Part shown: one piece after another, positions 32,405 to 44,459 of the stretch
Position numbering within the stretch: position 1 is the stretch's first letter
Layout: each line of letters starts with the position of its first letter
DNA from: Carya illinoinensis
Taxonomy: Eukaryota > Streptophyta > Magnoliopsida > Fagales > Juglandaceae
Length of the DNA stretch: 64,000 nucleotides
Direction of reading: 5' to 3'
Assembly (NCBI RefSeq): GCF_018687715.1
Contig: NC_056753.1
Span: 10,405,001 to 10,469,000 of the forward strand
Notes under the pieces: generated by a model
The model's database searches: none
The model's input: the letters and a program-made list of their open reading frames with translations, nothing else
What the model was told of the DNA's origin: nothing
Made by a program: the position numbers and the translations under genes

Positions 32405-33215
32405 CTCTCCGTGGTCCCTAGAGTGGCGGGGACTAGAGGATGGCCTGGCCAGGTACGCGCGGGGCGCAAGTCTGGGCATCGCTCGTTTAGGTGTCACATG
32501 CGTAGTCGTTACCTGCGGTGTGGCACAGAGCCAGGGTGTGCGGGTGATCCCTAGGGGAGATCATGGTGCATGCATAACCGGATTGTTTTTATGGTTTTCG
32601 GATGTGGGCCATTTTCTGGGAAAATGGCAAGGTTTGGTTTCGAGGCTTCTGATCCATTTTCTGGGAAAATGGTGGTTTGGGCCATTATCTGGGATATTGG
32701 CGAGGCTTGGTTTTAAGGATATGTTTTTGTGGGCCAAATGGGTTTTTGGCGTGCGTAGAAAAAATTATAGTTTTATGGTGCATGTGCATTGGTTTTATTT
32801 CATGCATATTGTTTGAGTTTTATATGTTTTTATCTAGTGGTGTTTGGAGTTTACTTACCTGCGGCACCATTTTTTTGATACCGTAGATTTTGGTACAGAG
32901 ATCGAGGATGAGGAGGAGGAGGCTGAGCTCGAGGATGTGGCTCCGCAGGGATGCTAATGTTATGTTTTGTACTTGGTTTAAAATTATATTTGTGTTTGTA
33001 ATATTCTATTCTATATGTTTTTGAACAGCTTTGTATTAAACAAGAAAAATTCTGGTACTTAGTTATTGACTTGCTTTTCCCTACGTATTTCTCATGCACA
33101 TTCGTCGGTTATACACACACTTGGCACACGTCAATAGGGTGATGACCCGTGATGTCATCATCCAGAAACGTCTTGATTTTTCCATGTCCGTGCATGGGGA
33201 TTTGGGGGCGTCACA
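32405..33215 (+). repeat. Gypsy-A 3' LTR, 5'-truncated
   Basis: It matches 30421-31229 closely from 'ctccgtggtccctagagtgg' to the end. The first about 1.27 kb of the LTR is missing. Confidence 0.88.
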
Positions 33216-33326
33216 TGAGCAATTGGATAACCAAAAGAAGAGAAAGATCCAGAGAAGGGATTCGCAAGATGCATATGAAACATAAACACAAATGGTGGAG
33301 GCTATTGATCAGCCCTGCCAACAGCC

Positions 33327-34156
33327 ATGAAAACCAACAGTTGGAACTTCCATGGGCTTGGGAGTTCCCACGTGGAGTTCAAGCTCTTTTGTGACTTGGT
33401 CAGGAAGGAAGTTCTCGTGATACTATTCTTGCAAAAAATAAGTCACACATGAGGAAGATGGAATTCATTAGAATGACGGTAGGTTTTGAGAGTTGTTTTG
33501 TAGTGAGTTGATATTGAAGAAGTGGTGGCTTAGCACTTTGGTAGAAAGAGGTCCAACTTAGTATCAAAAGCTATTCAAAGAATCATATTGATGCTATGGT
33601 TCAGGATAAGGAGAGTGACAGAGAGTGGCACCTTACTGGTGTGTATGGAAAATCTTGAAACTAATCTTAGGAGTGGGACATGGAACATAGTCAAGTCACT
33701 GACGGGTTTGGATTCTGAAGCATGGATAGTTTGTGGAGACTTTAATGAGATCCTATGCAAGCAGGAGAAGAGGGAGGAAGTAAGAGGCCTGAGAGACAAA
33801 TGAGGGAGTTCAGATAGTTTATTGATGACTATTCATTCATTGATTTGGGATTTGAGGGACCTCAACTCACATGGTGTAATAATAAGGAAATGCAAAATAC
33901 TATCAGTGAAAGAACTGACAGATACTTGGAAAATAATAGTTGGCTTGAAATGTTCCCCTATGCTTATTTGTTGCATGGTTTGGCAGCTCATTCAAACCAT
34001 CTACCAATAATTCTCAATACCAGCCATGAGAGGAGGCCAAGCAAGAAGAAGATATTTTAGTTTGAAGCCATGTGGACTAAAGATGATGGTTGTGAAAGAG
34101 TTGTTGCAAATTCATGGAATGGGAGAACTGATGGACTGCATATGCCCAACATTATC
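33327..34156 (+). pseudogene. LINE ORF2, endonuclease part
   Basis: The start is ATG 33327, reading MKTNSWNFHGLGSS (family SWNCRGLG). Then, with frameshifts: the AWIVCGDFNEIL motif, which holds the catalytic Asp and Asn of apurinic-type endonucleases, FEGPQLTWCNN, and SNHLPI (the family's SDHxPI with Asp replaced by Asn). This domain nicks target DNA for target-primed reverse transcription. Gypsy-D entered at the 34156 end. Confidence 0.82.
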
Positions 34157-34970
34157 TGATATGAACCCATAGAATTGGAATACTTTGAACCCACAATCAA
34201 TTTGAAAATTCACTCAAGAAAGCCAAAATCAAGTAAATGGATGAAAGAATTTAGATCCGTTGAGGAACTCGTTTCAATAACCTAAATTATATTAAAATCT
34301 AAACCCGTTGAAGAACCTGTCTCAATAACCCATATTAAAAAGGAGGAATGCTACAAAGGTTATAATTTACCTTTGATAAGTTCAAAAGTTCAATCAAGAA
34401 TAAGAAGAGATAAACTCAACTCACAATCAATAAAATTCATCAATTTTCATAAACTTTTTATAATGAGGCAGTAAAGAATATTTAAATTAAAATCTCACAA
34501 AACCCTAGGTAAAATAAAAGCTCATCTTCCCAAAATGCCCCTGAGTAAATAGTGTCGTGGCTACAGTATCGCGCTATAATAACTCGGCTACAGTAACCCT
34601 TTTGAAACCCTAGTTCAAAAAAATAATAACTTTCCCAATATGCCCTTAAGCTGTTCTGATAATAAACCTAATTATTCTAAACTAATAAAATAAGTTCTTT
34701 AAATGAATTATACAAGTTGAAAACCTTCAATTTGCCCAAAGCCTTTAAGTCATATTGTTGCTCTCTTCCATAGTTTGTATCAAATGAATCAAAATTGGAT
34801 TTTCATTTTTCAAGTTCATCTTGAATGTTAGGCTATTGCTAGACTCTTCCTAAGTAGATTGTAGCAATCCTTGCATTTCTTCCTTGGTCTTCTTAGCTCT
34901 TGATCTCATGATTGCCTCATTTGAAACTTGCAAAGAATCTTTAAGACTTGGTCCACCTTGGGGGCCATCA
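34157..34970 (-). repeat. Gypsy-D 3' LTR
   Basis: It matches 38360-39159 over its length, with obvious divergence (several percent by eye). Confidence 0.88.
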
Positions 34971-34985
34971 TTCCCCCTTTCCTCA
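34971..34985 (-). promoter_or_regulatory. Gypsy-D polypurine tract
   Basis: The minus strand reads GAGGAAAGGGGGAA directly before the 3' LTR. Confidence 0.75.
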
Positions 34986-36530
34986 AAAGGATTTGATCTC
35001 AAATCTTCACCTAAATCAAAAGGAAAAATTTTAGTAATATTGAAAATAGTGGAAACATAATACTTACCTAAAAGATCCACTTGATATGAATTATCATTAA
35101 TTCTCTCACGAATTTGGAAAAGTCTATCCAAACTACTCCTATCATCAACAAGCAAAAATATCAAATCTAAAGGAGTAATGGATTAAAACCATAAATAATT
35201 TCAAAAGGAGAATAAGAAGTGGTACTATGCATGGTCCTATTATATGCAAATTCTATAAATGGCAAACAATCCTCCCAAGTTTTTGAATTCTTATGAATAG
35301 TAGTGCGTAAGAGTTTAGTTAAAGTCCTATTAACTATTTCAATCTGGCCGTTAGTCTATGGATAACAAGTAGTGGAAAATAAAAGTTTAGTATCCAATTT
35401 TCCCAACAAAACCTTCGGAAAGTAGCTAAAGAATTTAACATCCCTATCAGAAACAATACTCCTAGGCACACCATGAAGTAGTACGATCTCCCTGAAACAC
35501 AAGTCAATTATGTTTGTGGTATCATCAGTTTTATGACATGGAATGAAATGTACTGTTTTGCTAAATCTATCCACAACCACAAAAATAGAATCTCTACCCC
35601 TTTTTGTCATAGGCAGCCCCAAAACAAAGTCCATAGATATGTCTAGTAATGCCTCACTAGGAACGTGTAAGGGTGTATACAACCCATGTGGCAAAACTTT
35701 AAATTTGGCTTTTCTACATGCAATGAATGCACCAGCAACAAATGTGATTGACACCTCTTTTCATCTTAGGCCAAAAGAAATATTCGTACAACAAGTCAAT
35801 GAATGACAAATGATACTCCCACAAATGTTTATGGAACACATCTAAAATCTTCCTTTCACCAAAATGGCCACTCCAATTATATGCAAACTTAATGAATGGC
35901 AAATTGTACTCCCACAAACATTCACGCAACATTTTTAAAGTCTTCTTTACACCAAAATGTTCCAACAAACCACATCCATGCACAAACATCTCACGCATAA
36001 GACTAGTAGGCTCACAAAGTTTATTCTCTCTAAACAAATATCAATCTAGTTTATAGCACTTATCAAGCGATGCTTTCTCACGTACTCCATACACACTAGC
36101 AAAGTCATTATCATTAGCATGTAATTTCTTATCATATTTATATCTCAATAACTTTGCATCTAAAATAAAGACAAGAACATACCTTCTTGATAATGCATTA
36201 ACTACAAGATTTTCCTTACCATGCGTGTATTTGATTTCATAAAGAAAAGTCTCAATACATTCCTCCTACTTATCATGCATTCTAGTCAACAACTTACCGT
36301 GTCCCTTCAAATGTATTAAGGACTCGTGTTCTTGAAAGAAAGGTCTGATAGGGATTGTCACACCTGGCACAAAGTTAATGTAATGCTCTCTCTCTAATAG
36401 GTGGCAATCCATTAAACACTCCAGTAGGAATCATGACCCTATATTTCTGCAACAAAGAAACAATAACACTAGGCAAAGAGTCATTAAATTCATTAGTACA
36501 AAAGCTTGTCTTAGCATAAAAACTCATTTT
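34986..36530 (-). pseudogene. Gypsy-D pol remnant: RNase H end and integrase
   Basis: In minus-strand order: an RNase H/connection region near 36350-36060 (HESLKHLKGHGKLL, LYEIKYTHGKENLVVNALS); a zinc-binding integrase region near 36037-35714 ([33 protein letters not shown]); and the core at 35754-35356 ([51 protein letters not shown]) with two visible catalytic Asp. A C-terminal piece near 35164-34986 contains RINDNSYQVDL and NPFEERGNDGPQGG. Stops and shifts break it. The zinc-binding region contains a second copy of a short block (LWEYNLPFIKFAYN and LWEYHLSFI), a local duplication. Confidence 0.82.
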
Positions 36531-36690
36531 TCTCTTTGTTTTTCTCTCACTTTCTTCACCTTGCTTTTCTTTTCACTCTTTTTTTTTTTCTTTCACTCTA
36601 TTTTTCAACATATTTTTTTGAACTCTTGGCCTCACAAATGTTTTTCAACATGTTCTCTCTTTTCTTTGAGGTTTTAGCTTCACCCTCATC

Positions 36691-36710
36691 TTCTCTCTCT
36701 CTCTCTCTCA

Positions 36711-36749
<39 letters not shown>

Positions 36750-36750
36750 A
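36691..36750 (+). repeat. Compound (CT)n(CA)n microsatellite in Gypsy-D
   Basis: About 35 bp of CT repeats run straight into about 26 bp of CA repeats, within a longer CT-rich tract (36530-36890) of the element interior. Confidence 0.9.
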
Positions 36751-36922
36751 TTTTCGGTCTAACTTTTTCTTTCTTTTTCAATCTCACTCCCTCTCTTTTC
36801 TTTTTTCTCAACCTTACTTTTACTCTCTCTATTTTGATCAATCTCACTTTCATTCTTTTTTTTTTTTAATCAACCGTACTTTTCAACTTTAGTTGGTCCT
36901 CATGAACCTGTGTTGGAGTTAA

Positions 36923-37514
36923 ATGAGTAAGTTTGATTTTTTTTTTCCATCATTTTCAAAACTATACATTTTTATGAACCCATCATATATTACTCTCCTA
37001 TCACACTGTCACGGCCTCCCCAATAAAATATTGTCAGCATGCATAGACACTACATCACAAAACACCTCATCTTTGTACTTTCCAATTGAAAAAGAAGCTA
37101 GCACTTGTTTATTTATCCTAACCTCCCTACAATTATTCAACCACTACAACTTGTATGGTCTAAGGTGTTTCAAGTTAGGTAAATTTAATTTCTTAACTAA
37201 AGTAGTACTAGCCACATTAGTATAATTCCCTCCATCAATGATCATACTACATACCTTGTTGTTGAGTGGCATCTAGTATGAAAAATATTCTCTCTCTACT
37301 GCTTCATATCATCTATTTTAATTTGTGCATTGAGAGCACGCCTGGAAATAAGAGACTCACCATACTCTTCACACTTATACCCATTCTCAATACTAGGCTT
37401 ACGTCTTCTCGTATCTTTTCCATCATGCAGATTTCTAATCACTGCATCTCATTGATCCATCCTGTCACTCACTTCCCCGAATGCCAAATTTAACCTTTCA
37501 AGCTTTTGTTGCAT
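36923..37514 (-). pseudogene. Gypsy-D gag start and protease-RT linker, joined by a deletion
   Basis: The minus strand from ATG 37514 reads MQQKLERLNLAFGEVSDRMD, a gag-like N-terminal helix. Within 300 bp it changes to QVLASFSIGKYKDEVFCDVV and ILLGRPWQCDRRVIYDG, which in related elements lies between protease and RT. Capsid, knuckle and most of the protease are therefore missing. The stretch 37515-38344 is the untranslated leader, with a CT-rich run at about 37960-38048. Confidence 0.65.
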
Positions 37515-38344
37515 GGACTACAATACAAAGAATGAATTGTTTGCCACCCCCTTCGGTGTTGAGTCACTATTATGAGATATCGTGATGTGCTGCACAAAAA
37601 GAATGCTAGTGGCAAAAATTTCACACATCCCTTACCTGTTTACGCTCGAATAATGACACTCCATTTGTGTTTCACTCTTAATCGAATTTTCCCGATAATG
37701 ATCTCACACTCTATTCCCTTTTACCTCAAGAGTTTTCCTACTCAAGTTCTTTAAGAACTAATTGAACTCAATCAAGACAATACAACCTTGTTTTATTTCA
37801 ACTAATAATTAGGTTCAAGAAATAAGAACAAAAGAAAATACGGAAGGAATAAAATGACACGAGAATCAAGAAAATTATATGAGAGAAAGAGTAAATACAA
37901 AACAGGATACCAACTATAGTATTATTGTATTCAGCCCCTTTGATGATAATGCTCAAGCAATTCTTTTTTCTTTTTTTTTTTTTGAATTTCCTATTCTTTT
38001 TTTTTTCTTTTCCTTTCTATTCTTTTCTTTTCCTTTCTTTTCTTTTCTCACCAATTCAATCACAAACAGTAATATTCAATTGTATAAATCAAACAACTAA
38101 ATTCAAACACACAAGAATTGACAAATGTGAAAGGAAACAATGAAACGGAACTTCAAGCAATTGACAATTCAAAGATGGAAGAAGCCATAGAATTTAAAAA
38201 CCCTAATGAAGCAAATTTCAGCAGCTCAAGAATAAGGAATTTCTATACTTTGTTTTTTTTGGCAACCCTAGAATAATGAAACCCTAGAAATAAATTTAAA
38301 GATGCAAAAATTAAAAGATAAAATCAGACTTGATTAAAAACCTT

Positions 38345-38357
38345 GCTCTGAATACCA
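38345..38357 (-). promoter_or_regulatory. Gypsy-D primer binding site
   Basis: The minus strand reads TGGTATTCAGAGC, the initiator tRNA-Met type site with one inserted base, two bases inside the LTR. Confidence 0.75.
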
Positions 38358-38359
38358 AA

Positions 38360-39159
38360 TGACATGAACCCACAGGATTGGAATCCCTTGAACCCACAAT
38401 CAATTTGAAAACTCACCCAATAAAGCCGAAATAAAATCAATAAATGGAAGAATCTAGACCCATTGAGGAACTCATTTCAAGAACCTAAATTATATGAAAA
38501 TCTAGAGCCGTTGAAAAACCTATATCAATAACCCAAATTACAAAGGATGAACGTCACAAAGGTTGTGATTTACCTTTGATAAGTTCAAAAGTTCAATAAA
38601 GAACAAGAGTAGATAAACTCAACTCAAAATGAATAAAATTCATCAATTTTTATAAACTTTCATAATGAGGTAATAAAGAGTATTAAAACTAAAACCTCAC
38701 AAAACCCTAGGTAAAATAAAGCCCAATCTTTAAAAAATGCCCCTAAGTGAATAGTGTCACGACTACAATAACTCGGCTACAGTAACCCTCTTGAAACCTA
38801 AGTTCAAAAAAAAAATAATTTTTCCAATATGCCCTTAAGCTATTCTTATCATAAACCCAATTATTCTAAACTAATAAAATAAGTTCTTTAAATGAATTAA
38901 ACAAGTTGAAAACCTTCAATTTGCCCAAAGCCTTTAAGTCATGTTGTTGCTCTCTTCCATAACTTGTATCAAATGAATCAAAACTGAATTTTCATTTTTC
39001 AAGCTCATCTTGAATGTTGGGTTCTTGCTAGACTCTTTTCAAGTAGATTGCATCAATTCTTGCATTGTTTCCTTGCTCTCATTAGCTCTCAATCTTGTGA
39101 TTGCCCCATCTGGAACTTGCAAAGGATCTTTAAGACTTGGTCTATTTTGGAGCCCATCA
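38360..39159 (-). repeat. Gypsy-D 5' LTR
   Basis: It matches 34157-34970. It ends AGCCCATCA, then TSD TTATC and the resuming LINE. Confidence 0.88.
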
Positions 39160-39164
39160 TTATC

Positions 39165-40660
39165 CGTATAATTGGTGCCTGCTCTTAAAGGTTAGCAGAC
39201 TAGAATCAGATAAAATTTAGAAATGTCCAAAATAGAATCAAACAAGCTCGTGAACACTTGCAACATGTGCAAATATTGATCCCTACTACGCTAGTTTGGA
39301 TGCTCATCAAGGGGCTAGGAATAACCGCAATGCTGGCTCGAGAGAGAAGAGATACTATGGAAACAAAGAGCTAAAGCACTATGGTTGAAGGAGGGAGATT
39401 AGAATACCAGGTTTTTCCACCATAAGGCTTCTCAAAGAAGAACAAAAAATTTTATTTAGGGCTTGAAGGATGAGGAAGGAGTCTGACTGTTTGAAGAAGG
39501 TAGGAATCAGGTGATTCTGTCTTATTTTCAGGCCCTATTTATTGCTTTCAGGCCCTATTTACTGCTACACCTTAGTCTAGTATTATGGATTTCCTTAATG
39601 ACATGGCTGGCAAAGTTACTGAGGAGATAAATCAGGAGCTTTTGAGAGATTTCAAGAGAGAAGTGGTGCAAGCTGCCTTGGATAAAATGCACCCCACTAA
39701 GGCCCTTGGACTTGATGGTATGTCCCCATGTTCTTCCAACAATATTGGCATATTGTTGGTGATGTTGTTACAGATGCTGTGTTGCATGATCTACAAAGTG
39801 GTACAATTTCATCTACCCTTAATCACACTTTCATTACTTTGATCTCAAAGAAAAAGAGACTTGAAAAAATTACTGAGTTTAGGCCTATTAGCTTTTGTAA
39901 TGTTGTGTATAATTGATTTCAAATGTGCTTGCTAATAGGCTTAAACTTATTCTAATGATGTTGTATCTATCTCTCAAAGTGCTTTTGTCCTTAGTAGACT
40001 AATTAATGACAATGTGCTTGTTGCATATGGATGATTCATTTTCTAAGAAACAGGAGGTAAGAAAAGGAGGGATACATGTCTATCAAATTAGACATAAATA
40101 AGGCTTATGATAGAATTGAATGAGGCTATATGGAGGTTGTGATGGGCATAAGGGGTTTTCATACTAGATGGATTCATCTGGTGATGATGTGTACTAAAAT
40201 TGTGTCTTTTAAGTTTTAATAAATGGGGAGCCTGAGGGACAAATAATTCTTTCTTTAGGTATAAGGCAAGGGGACCCCTTGTCCCCATATCTCTTCTTAT
40301 TATGCACTGAAGGTTTGATAACCTTACTGAAACAAGCTGAAGCCTCAAACCAAGTGTTTGGTATCAAGGTCTGTAGAGGGGCACCAAGAATTTCTCATTT
40401 GCTATTTACAAATGATAGCATATGATCCTACAAAGCCAACAGTGCATAATATCACCATATTTAGCAACTACTTGGTCAGTATGAGGAAGCTTAAGTGTAA
40501 AAGGTGTGTAGAGACGAAACTGCTATCATTTTTAGTAAAAATGTGGATTCAGAGAAGTAGGAGTCGATGGATTTTTGGTGTGTGCAAAAATTCCACTAGT
40601 ATGAGAAGTACTTGGGATTACCTCCATTAGTTGGTAGAGCCAAAACAAAGGCATTTTCTG
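39165..40660 (+). pseudogene. LINE ORF2, reverse transcriptase part
   Basis: It resumes after Gypsy-D and reads through MHPTKALGLDGMS (family 'KAPGPDG'), NHTFITLISKKK, FRPISFCNVVYN, KLDINKAYDRIE and GDPLSPY-like 'GTPCPHIS'. The catalytic FADD box has become FTND, so the enzyme would be dead even without the many stops. The best open pieces are 39585-39842 and 39728-39916, in different frames. Confidence 0.85.
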
Positions 40661-42402
40661 ACATTAAGCATAAAGTTTGGGCCAAGTTACAGAGTTGGAA
40701 GGAGAAAATGCTATCACAAGATGGTAAGGAGGTACTCATTGAAGTTGTTGCTTTTCGAATCCCAACATATCTATGAGCTATTTTAAATTACTTGGACATT
40801 ACTGGAGTAAACGATGGCACATTTTTTATGGGGTCAAAGGAAAGAGGAACGCAAAATTCACTGGCTTAGTTGGGCGAAGCTGTGTGACCATAAGCAGGCT
40901 GGAGGCATGAGTTTTAAAGACCTCAAAACCTTTAATGATGCTCCCTTAGCCAAGTAGGGTTAAAGAATTATGCAAAAGCCTGCTATCTTGCTACGCCAAG
41001 TGTTTAAAGCAAGATACTTTCCAAAAGTCTCTATTCTAGAGTCCAAGCTAGGTTATAATCTCAGTTTTGTATGGAAGGGCATATGGGAGACTAAACAATA
41101 GTTGGCTATGGGATGCAAATGGAGAGTTGGATCAGGACAGTCCATCAAGGTATGGAAGGCCAATTGGATATAGGCCATCCAAATCTGGCCATTAATGTGA
41201 ATTCTACATAAACTTGTGATTATGATGCCACAATTGATAGCTTAATTGAACCTCAGTCACACTGGTGGGATGTTGAGAAGGTAAGAACCCTGTTACTTGT
41301 AGAAGCAGCTAATGAAGTCCTAAAAATTATTCTCAGTCCAAGCAACTCTGAAGACAAGATTATCTAGGCTTATGAACCAAATGGACAGTTTACTATATAA
41401 GAAGTGCTTATCAAGTTTAGAGAGGCTAAGAAAAATAGGATGGAGAGTGAGAGCTCGAGAAATATGGCTTTACAGAAACTATGGAAAGACTTATGGAACA
41501 TGAAATTGCTAAACAAGATCAAGGTTTTTACCTAGAAAGCCTGCAAAGAAAGTTTAGCAACAAAGCAAAATTTGATGAAGAAACAGGTGATACATGAAGA
41601 CTTATGTCTATTTTGCAAAACTGAAGTTGAGGATGTGGCTCATGCCCTTTGTCTCTGTCTTCATTAAGAGAGGCATGGGAAACACATCTTCATATTGTTC
41701 TCTCAGTAGGTTTACCAACACATTATGGGCATATTGTAGGTTACTTAAGTGGATTAAATCATAAGGATAAGCCGGAGTTGTTCTTCTTGATCTCATGGAG
41801 CTGCTGGTATAGGCATAAATCAGCTACTTTCAAAGATAAGTGCATACATATTGACTAGGCTATTAGTCATTCCATGGTAGTACAAAAGGCCTACAAGGAA
41901 AAAAGAGGTCAACCCCTCAAAGTGGTGAGGCTAGATGGAGTACCCTTTTCCAATAGTGTTCAAATTGAATGTTGATGGGGCTATGTTTCAAAACCAACAT
42001 AGTGTTGGCATTGGTGCTATTTTGAGAGATTGCAAAGGTGAAGTCCTAATGGCAGTTAGTAAAAAGGAATAAGAAGTGAATGATGCTATAGGAATCAAGA
42101 TGCTGGAAATCTTCAGAGGCTTGCAATTGAGTGTCCATCTGGGTACTCATCATCTCATAGTCGAGAGTGATGCATTAACCTTAGTACAGGAACTCCACAA
42201 ATCAGAACCATCTATGGCCTTGGTTGGAAATGTCATTAAGGATACTAAGGAGCTTATGCACTGTTTTCAAAGTTGTGAAGTGAGACATGTTGGAAGAAAT
42301 TGCAATGAAGTTGCACATACGAATGGAATGCATTTTTGGAATGTTAGTGATATTAGCTTGTGGTGGGTATCTTTCCCTAATGTAATTGCTCTAGTCATTT
42401 AG
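40661..42402 (+). pseudogene. LINE ORF2 C-terminus: zinc-binding region and RNase H
   Basis: Fragments about 40680-41680 match the region after RT, including WGQRKEERKIHWLSW-like sequence near 40830 and a cysteine-bearing part near 41590-41650 (LCLFCKTEVEDVAHAL). From about 41950 an RNase H domain is readable: FKLNVDGAMF, GIGAILRDCKG, VESDALTLVQEL and RHVGRNCNEVAH, with the acidic residues of the fold largely kept. One TAA at 42070 breaks it. A C-terminal RNase H marks the plant L1 group that carries its own RNase H. Confidence 0.82.
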
Positions 42403-42476
42403 TCTGAGAGATTAATGTAATGCTAATATCGTTTAATGAAAGTTTTTTCTATTTAAAAAAAGTAAATGTTTTAAAG

Positions 42477-43587
42477 GTATATATATTTATAAGCCCATCA
42501 TTGATAGCCACTTTTCATGAACCCTATTTATGATGAAATATTTTTTTATAATTTAGAATTGTATGGTTGATGCGTGACTAAATACCATGTAGTATGTCTA
42601 TCTATTATCTATTTTTAAAAGAACGAAAGGTAAGCGAAGGTAAAAGAAAATGAATGGTATGAATGCATGTGTTTGATGAGGTTAATGAAATGATCATATG
42701 AGATTGATGAAAATATCATAACATTGGTATCGATGGTAATGTTGGAATGCATCACTAATGGTGCACCTAATTTTAACACCTCATTCCCTTGGGTTATGAA
42801 TAAAATCCTTTTTTGAAATACATGGACACCGGTGTGCTACTAATCTTGACTTAAAAGGTTTTTCTTCTTAAAGATCTTCTTAAAGAAGTGCCAGATACAA
42901 AAGATTCTATAAATAAATAAAATCAATCATGATTAAAATATTTAAAACCTAAAAGAGAGTTTGTGAAAGTACTTTATTAACATCAATAGTCTTATGTGCT
43001 TATCAAGAATAACTTATTAAAATGAAATCATGAAACTAAGTATATCATAAACTGTCTAGGCATATGCCCTGTCTCCCTAGGCCAAATCCTATCCTACATT
43101 TCAATCCTCATAACAATCATCACCTCGAGTAGATAAAATATAAAAGCATACAAAAATGAGTCAAATGCACAATGAGCAACACAACATATGGTAAACATAA
43201 TATTAACATAGGGCTTGTTAGGAAACATGCATACTCATAGTTATATACATAAATAACATGAACATGAACCTAAACATGATCTATGCATGAAATGCCTTAA
43301 TTTGTCTTTCACTTGTCATAGGTCGGTACCCATTGTTGACCCCCATGAGTTAGGGTTAGTAAATTTTAGTAGATTTCAATTCCACCTACGGCCATAAATT
43401 GTGGAGTCCATGCACAAAACATTGGCCAAAATAAAAGGCTTAGATTTAAATTTTCAGAGCCAGCAAAGAAGTTTAAGGGGATGAACTAATGTGGCGGTAC
43501 TCTGCTCACATACTTGACAACTGATGTTTGTTATTTCATTACGTGTGGGATAAGCCTCCAATACTTTTACTAGATTGTCAATATTGC
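42477..43587. other. Unclassified sequence between LINE and hAT
   Basis: AT-rich. Some wording ('cacctacggccataaattg') recalls 58010-58040 and may be a shared old repeat. No gene is supported. Confidence 0.4.
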
Positions 43588-44459
43588 ATTAGGGCTAGGC
43601 CTATGCTCCGACTCTGACGGAGTTGAAATCGTGATTCTGACTTTTGTTGCAGTCAAAATTGATCTCTGATTCCAATTCTGAAAGGAATCGAAGTTCGATT
43701 CCGATTAGAATTTGGAGTTCCGATCGGTGTCGAAATTTCGACTTCTGACTGTAAAATAACCTTCTTGTTTTAAATTTATTTTATCCTTGTTTAATAAATA
43801 CTCAATAAAAACTCACTTTATATAGATTTTATTATTGTTTAGTATTTCTCAATTAAACAAATAGGAATTATTTTATTGAATGGAGTTTGAATATGTATTT
43901 TATACTCTATTAATATTTCTCTTTTTTGTTTTTGTATGTGATGTTAGCTTGGTACTTGAAAGTTGAAACTTTAGTTTTTATTAATTTGAGGTATTTTTGT
44001 ATAGATTTCATTCTTATTTTCAATTTTCTTGAAATATATAAAAGCTTGTTTTGACTAAAAATTATTAAATATATATATTTTTTTGGTTTAGGTACAACGA
44101 GTATTAGGGACAATATTTTCATCCCAAAAGTTCAAATTTGTTTGAACATGTTAGACTATATAATTAATTATTATACATAATTCAAAAAGTCCTGAACAAT
44201 TAATAATATAAATAACAGTCTATTTCAAAATTTGATTAAACAGTCTATAAAAATAAACATGTTGATTCAACAAAAAAAAAACATCATTTGCAGCATCGTA
44301 TTTGGTCATTCGATGTACCTGAAATTAAGATAAAAAAGTCTTCAATCAATAAATGTAACCAAAATTGAACACAATAAAAGTAAAATTTAATTACCATTAA
44401 TACCAATAAAGATTAAATTAATTCTGATATCAACTTATCTTTATCCATACTTCATCAGT

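Larger units (their letters stand above)
29146..33215 (+). mobile_element. Gypsy-A: internally deleted Ty3/Gypsy retrotransposon inside the LINE
   Basis: It starts TGTGATGACCC and ends GGGGGCGTCACA, like Gypsy-B and the solo LTR at 55815. Flanks are TGAGT (29141-29145) and TGAGC (33216-33220), a 4/5 duplication. The 5' LTR is complete. The internal part is a leader and gag only. Pol, the PPT and the start of the 3' LTR are gone: gag joins LTR interior sequence at about 32400. It cannot move on its own. Confidence 0.88.
28311..33285 (+). pseudogene. LINE ORF1 (DUF4283-like, CCHC knuckle), interrupted by Gypsy-A
   Basis: It starts MANELKTMYQNLSLSKRERD and continues through CLVVSLVTE, GPWSFDRILVLLKEM and EASFWIKLLDMPLLAMNERVGRLIGG, the conserved DUF4283-type core of plant L1 ORF1 proteins. 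Then come FAYERLPNFCYVCGKLGH and KEC, a CX2CX4HX4C knuckle. These proteins bind the element RNA. Stops lie at 28500 and 28863 with small frame changes. Gypsy-A entered at 29145/33216; the frame resumes as KKRKIQRRDSQDAYET and stops at 33285. Confidence 0.85.
34157..39159 (-). mobile_element. Gypsy-D: deleted Ty3/Gypsy retrotransposon inside the LINE
   Basis: LTRs of about 0.8 kb lie at 34157-34970 and 38360-39159, starting TGA(T/C)ATGAACCCA and ending GGCCATCA or AGCCCATCA. A perfect TTATC duplication flanks it (34152-34156 and 39160-39164). PPT and PBS fix the minus orientation. Inside are damaged gag, protease-RT linker, RNase H and integrase pieces, with most of RT missing. Its LTRs are unrelated to Gypsy-A/B. 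Confidence 0.9.
28244..42460 (+). mobile_element. L1-type LINE, split by two LTR retrotransposons
   Basis: A perfect 16-bp duplication (agtaaatgttttaaag) lies at 28228-28243 and 42461-42476. The element ends in a short A-run (ttTAAAAAAA) directly before the right copy. Parts in order: ORF1 with a DUF4283-like domain and zinc knuckle, ORF2 endonuclease, reverse transcriptase, zinc-binding region and C-terminal RNase H. Gypsy-A (29146-33215) sits near the end of ORF1 and Gypsy-D (34157-39159) inside the endonuclease part. Without them the LINE is about 5.1 kb, the usual plant L1 size. All frames carry stops. Confidence 0.93.

Noticed and set aside
36536..36892. 118-aa Phe/Ser-rich frame with a Thr-His run
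   Set aside because: Produced by CT-rich and (CT)n(CA)n sequence within Gypsy-D.
41608..41858. Short frames on both strands in the LINE 3' half
   Set aside because: Overlap the degenerate zinc-binding part of LINE ORF2; no independent support.
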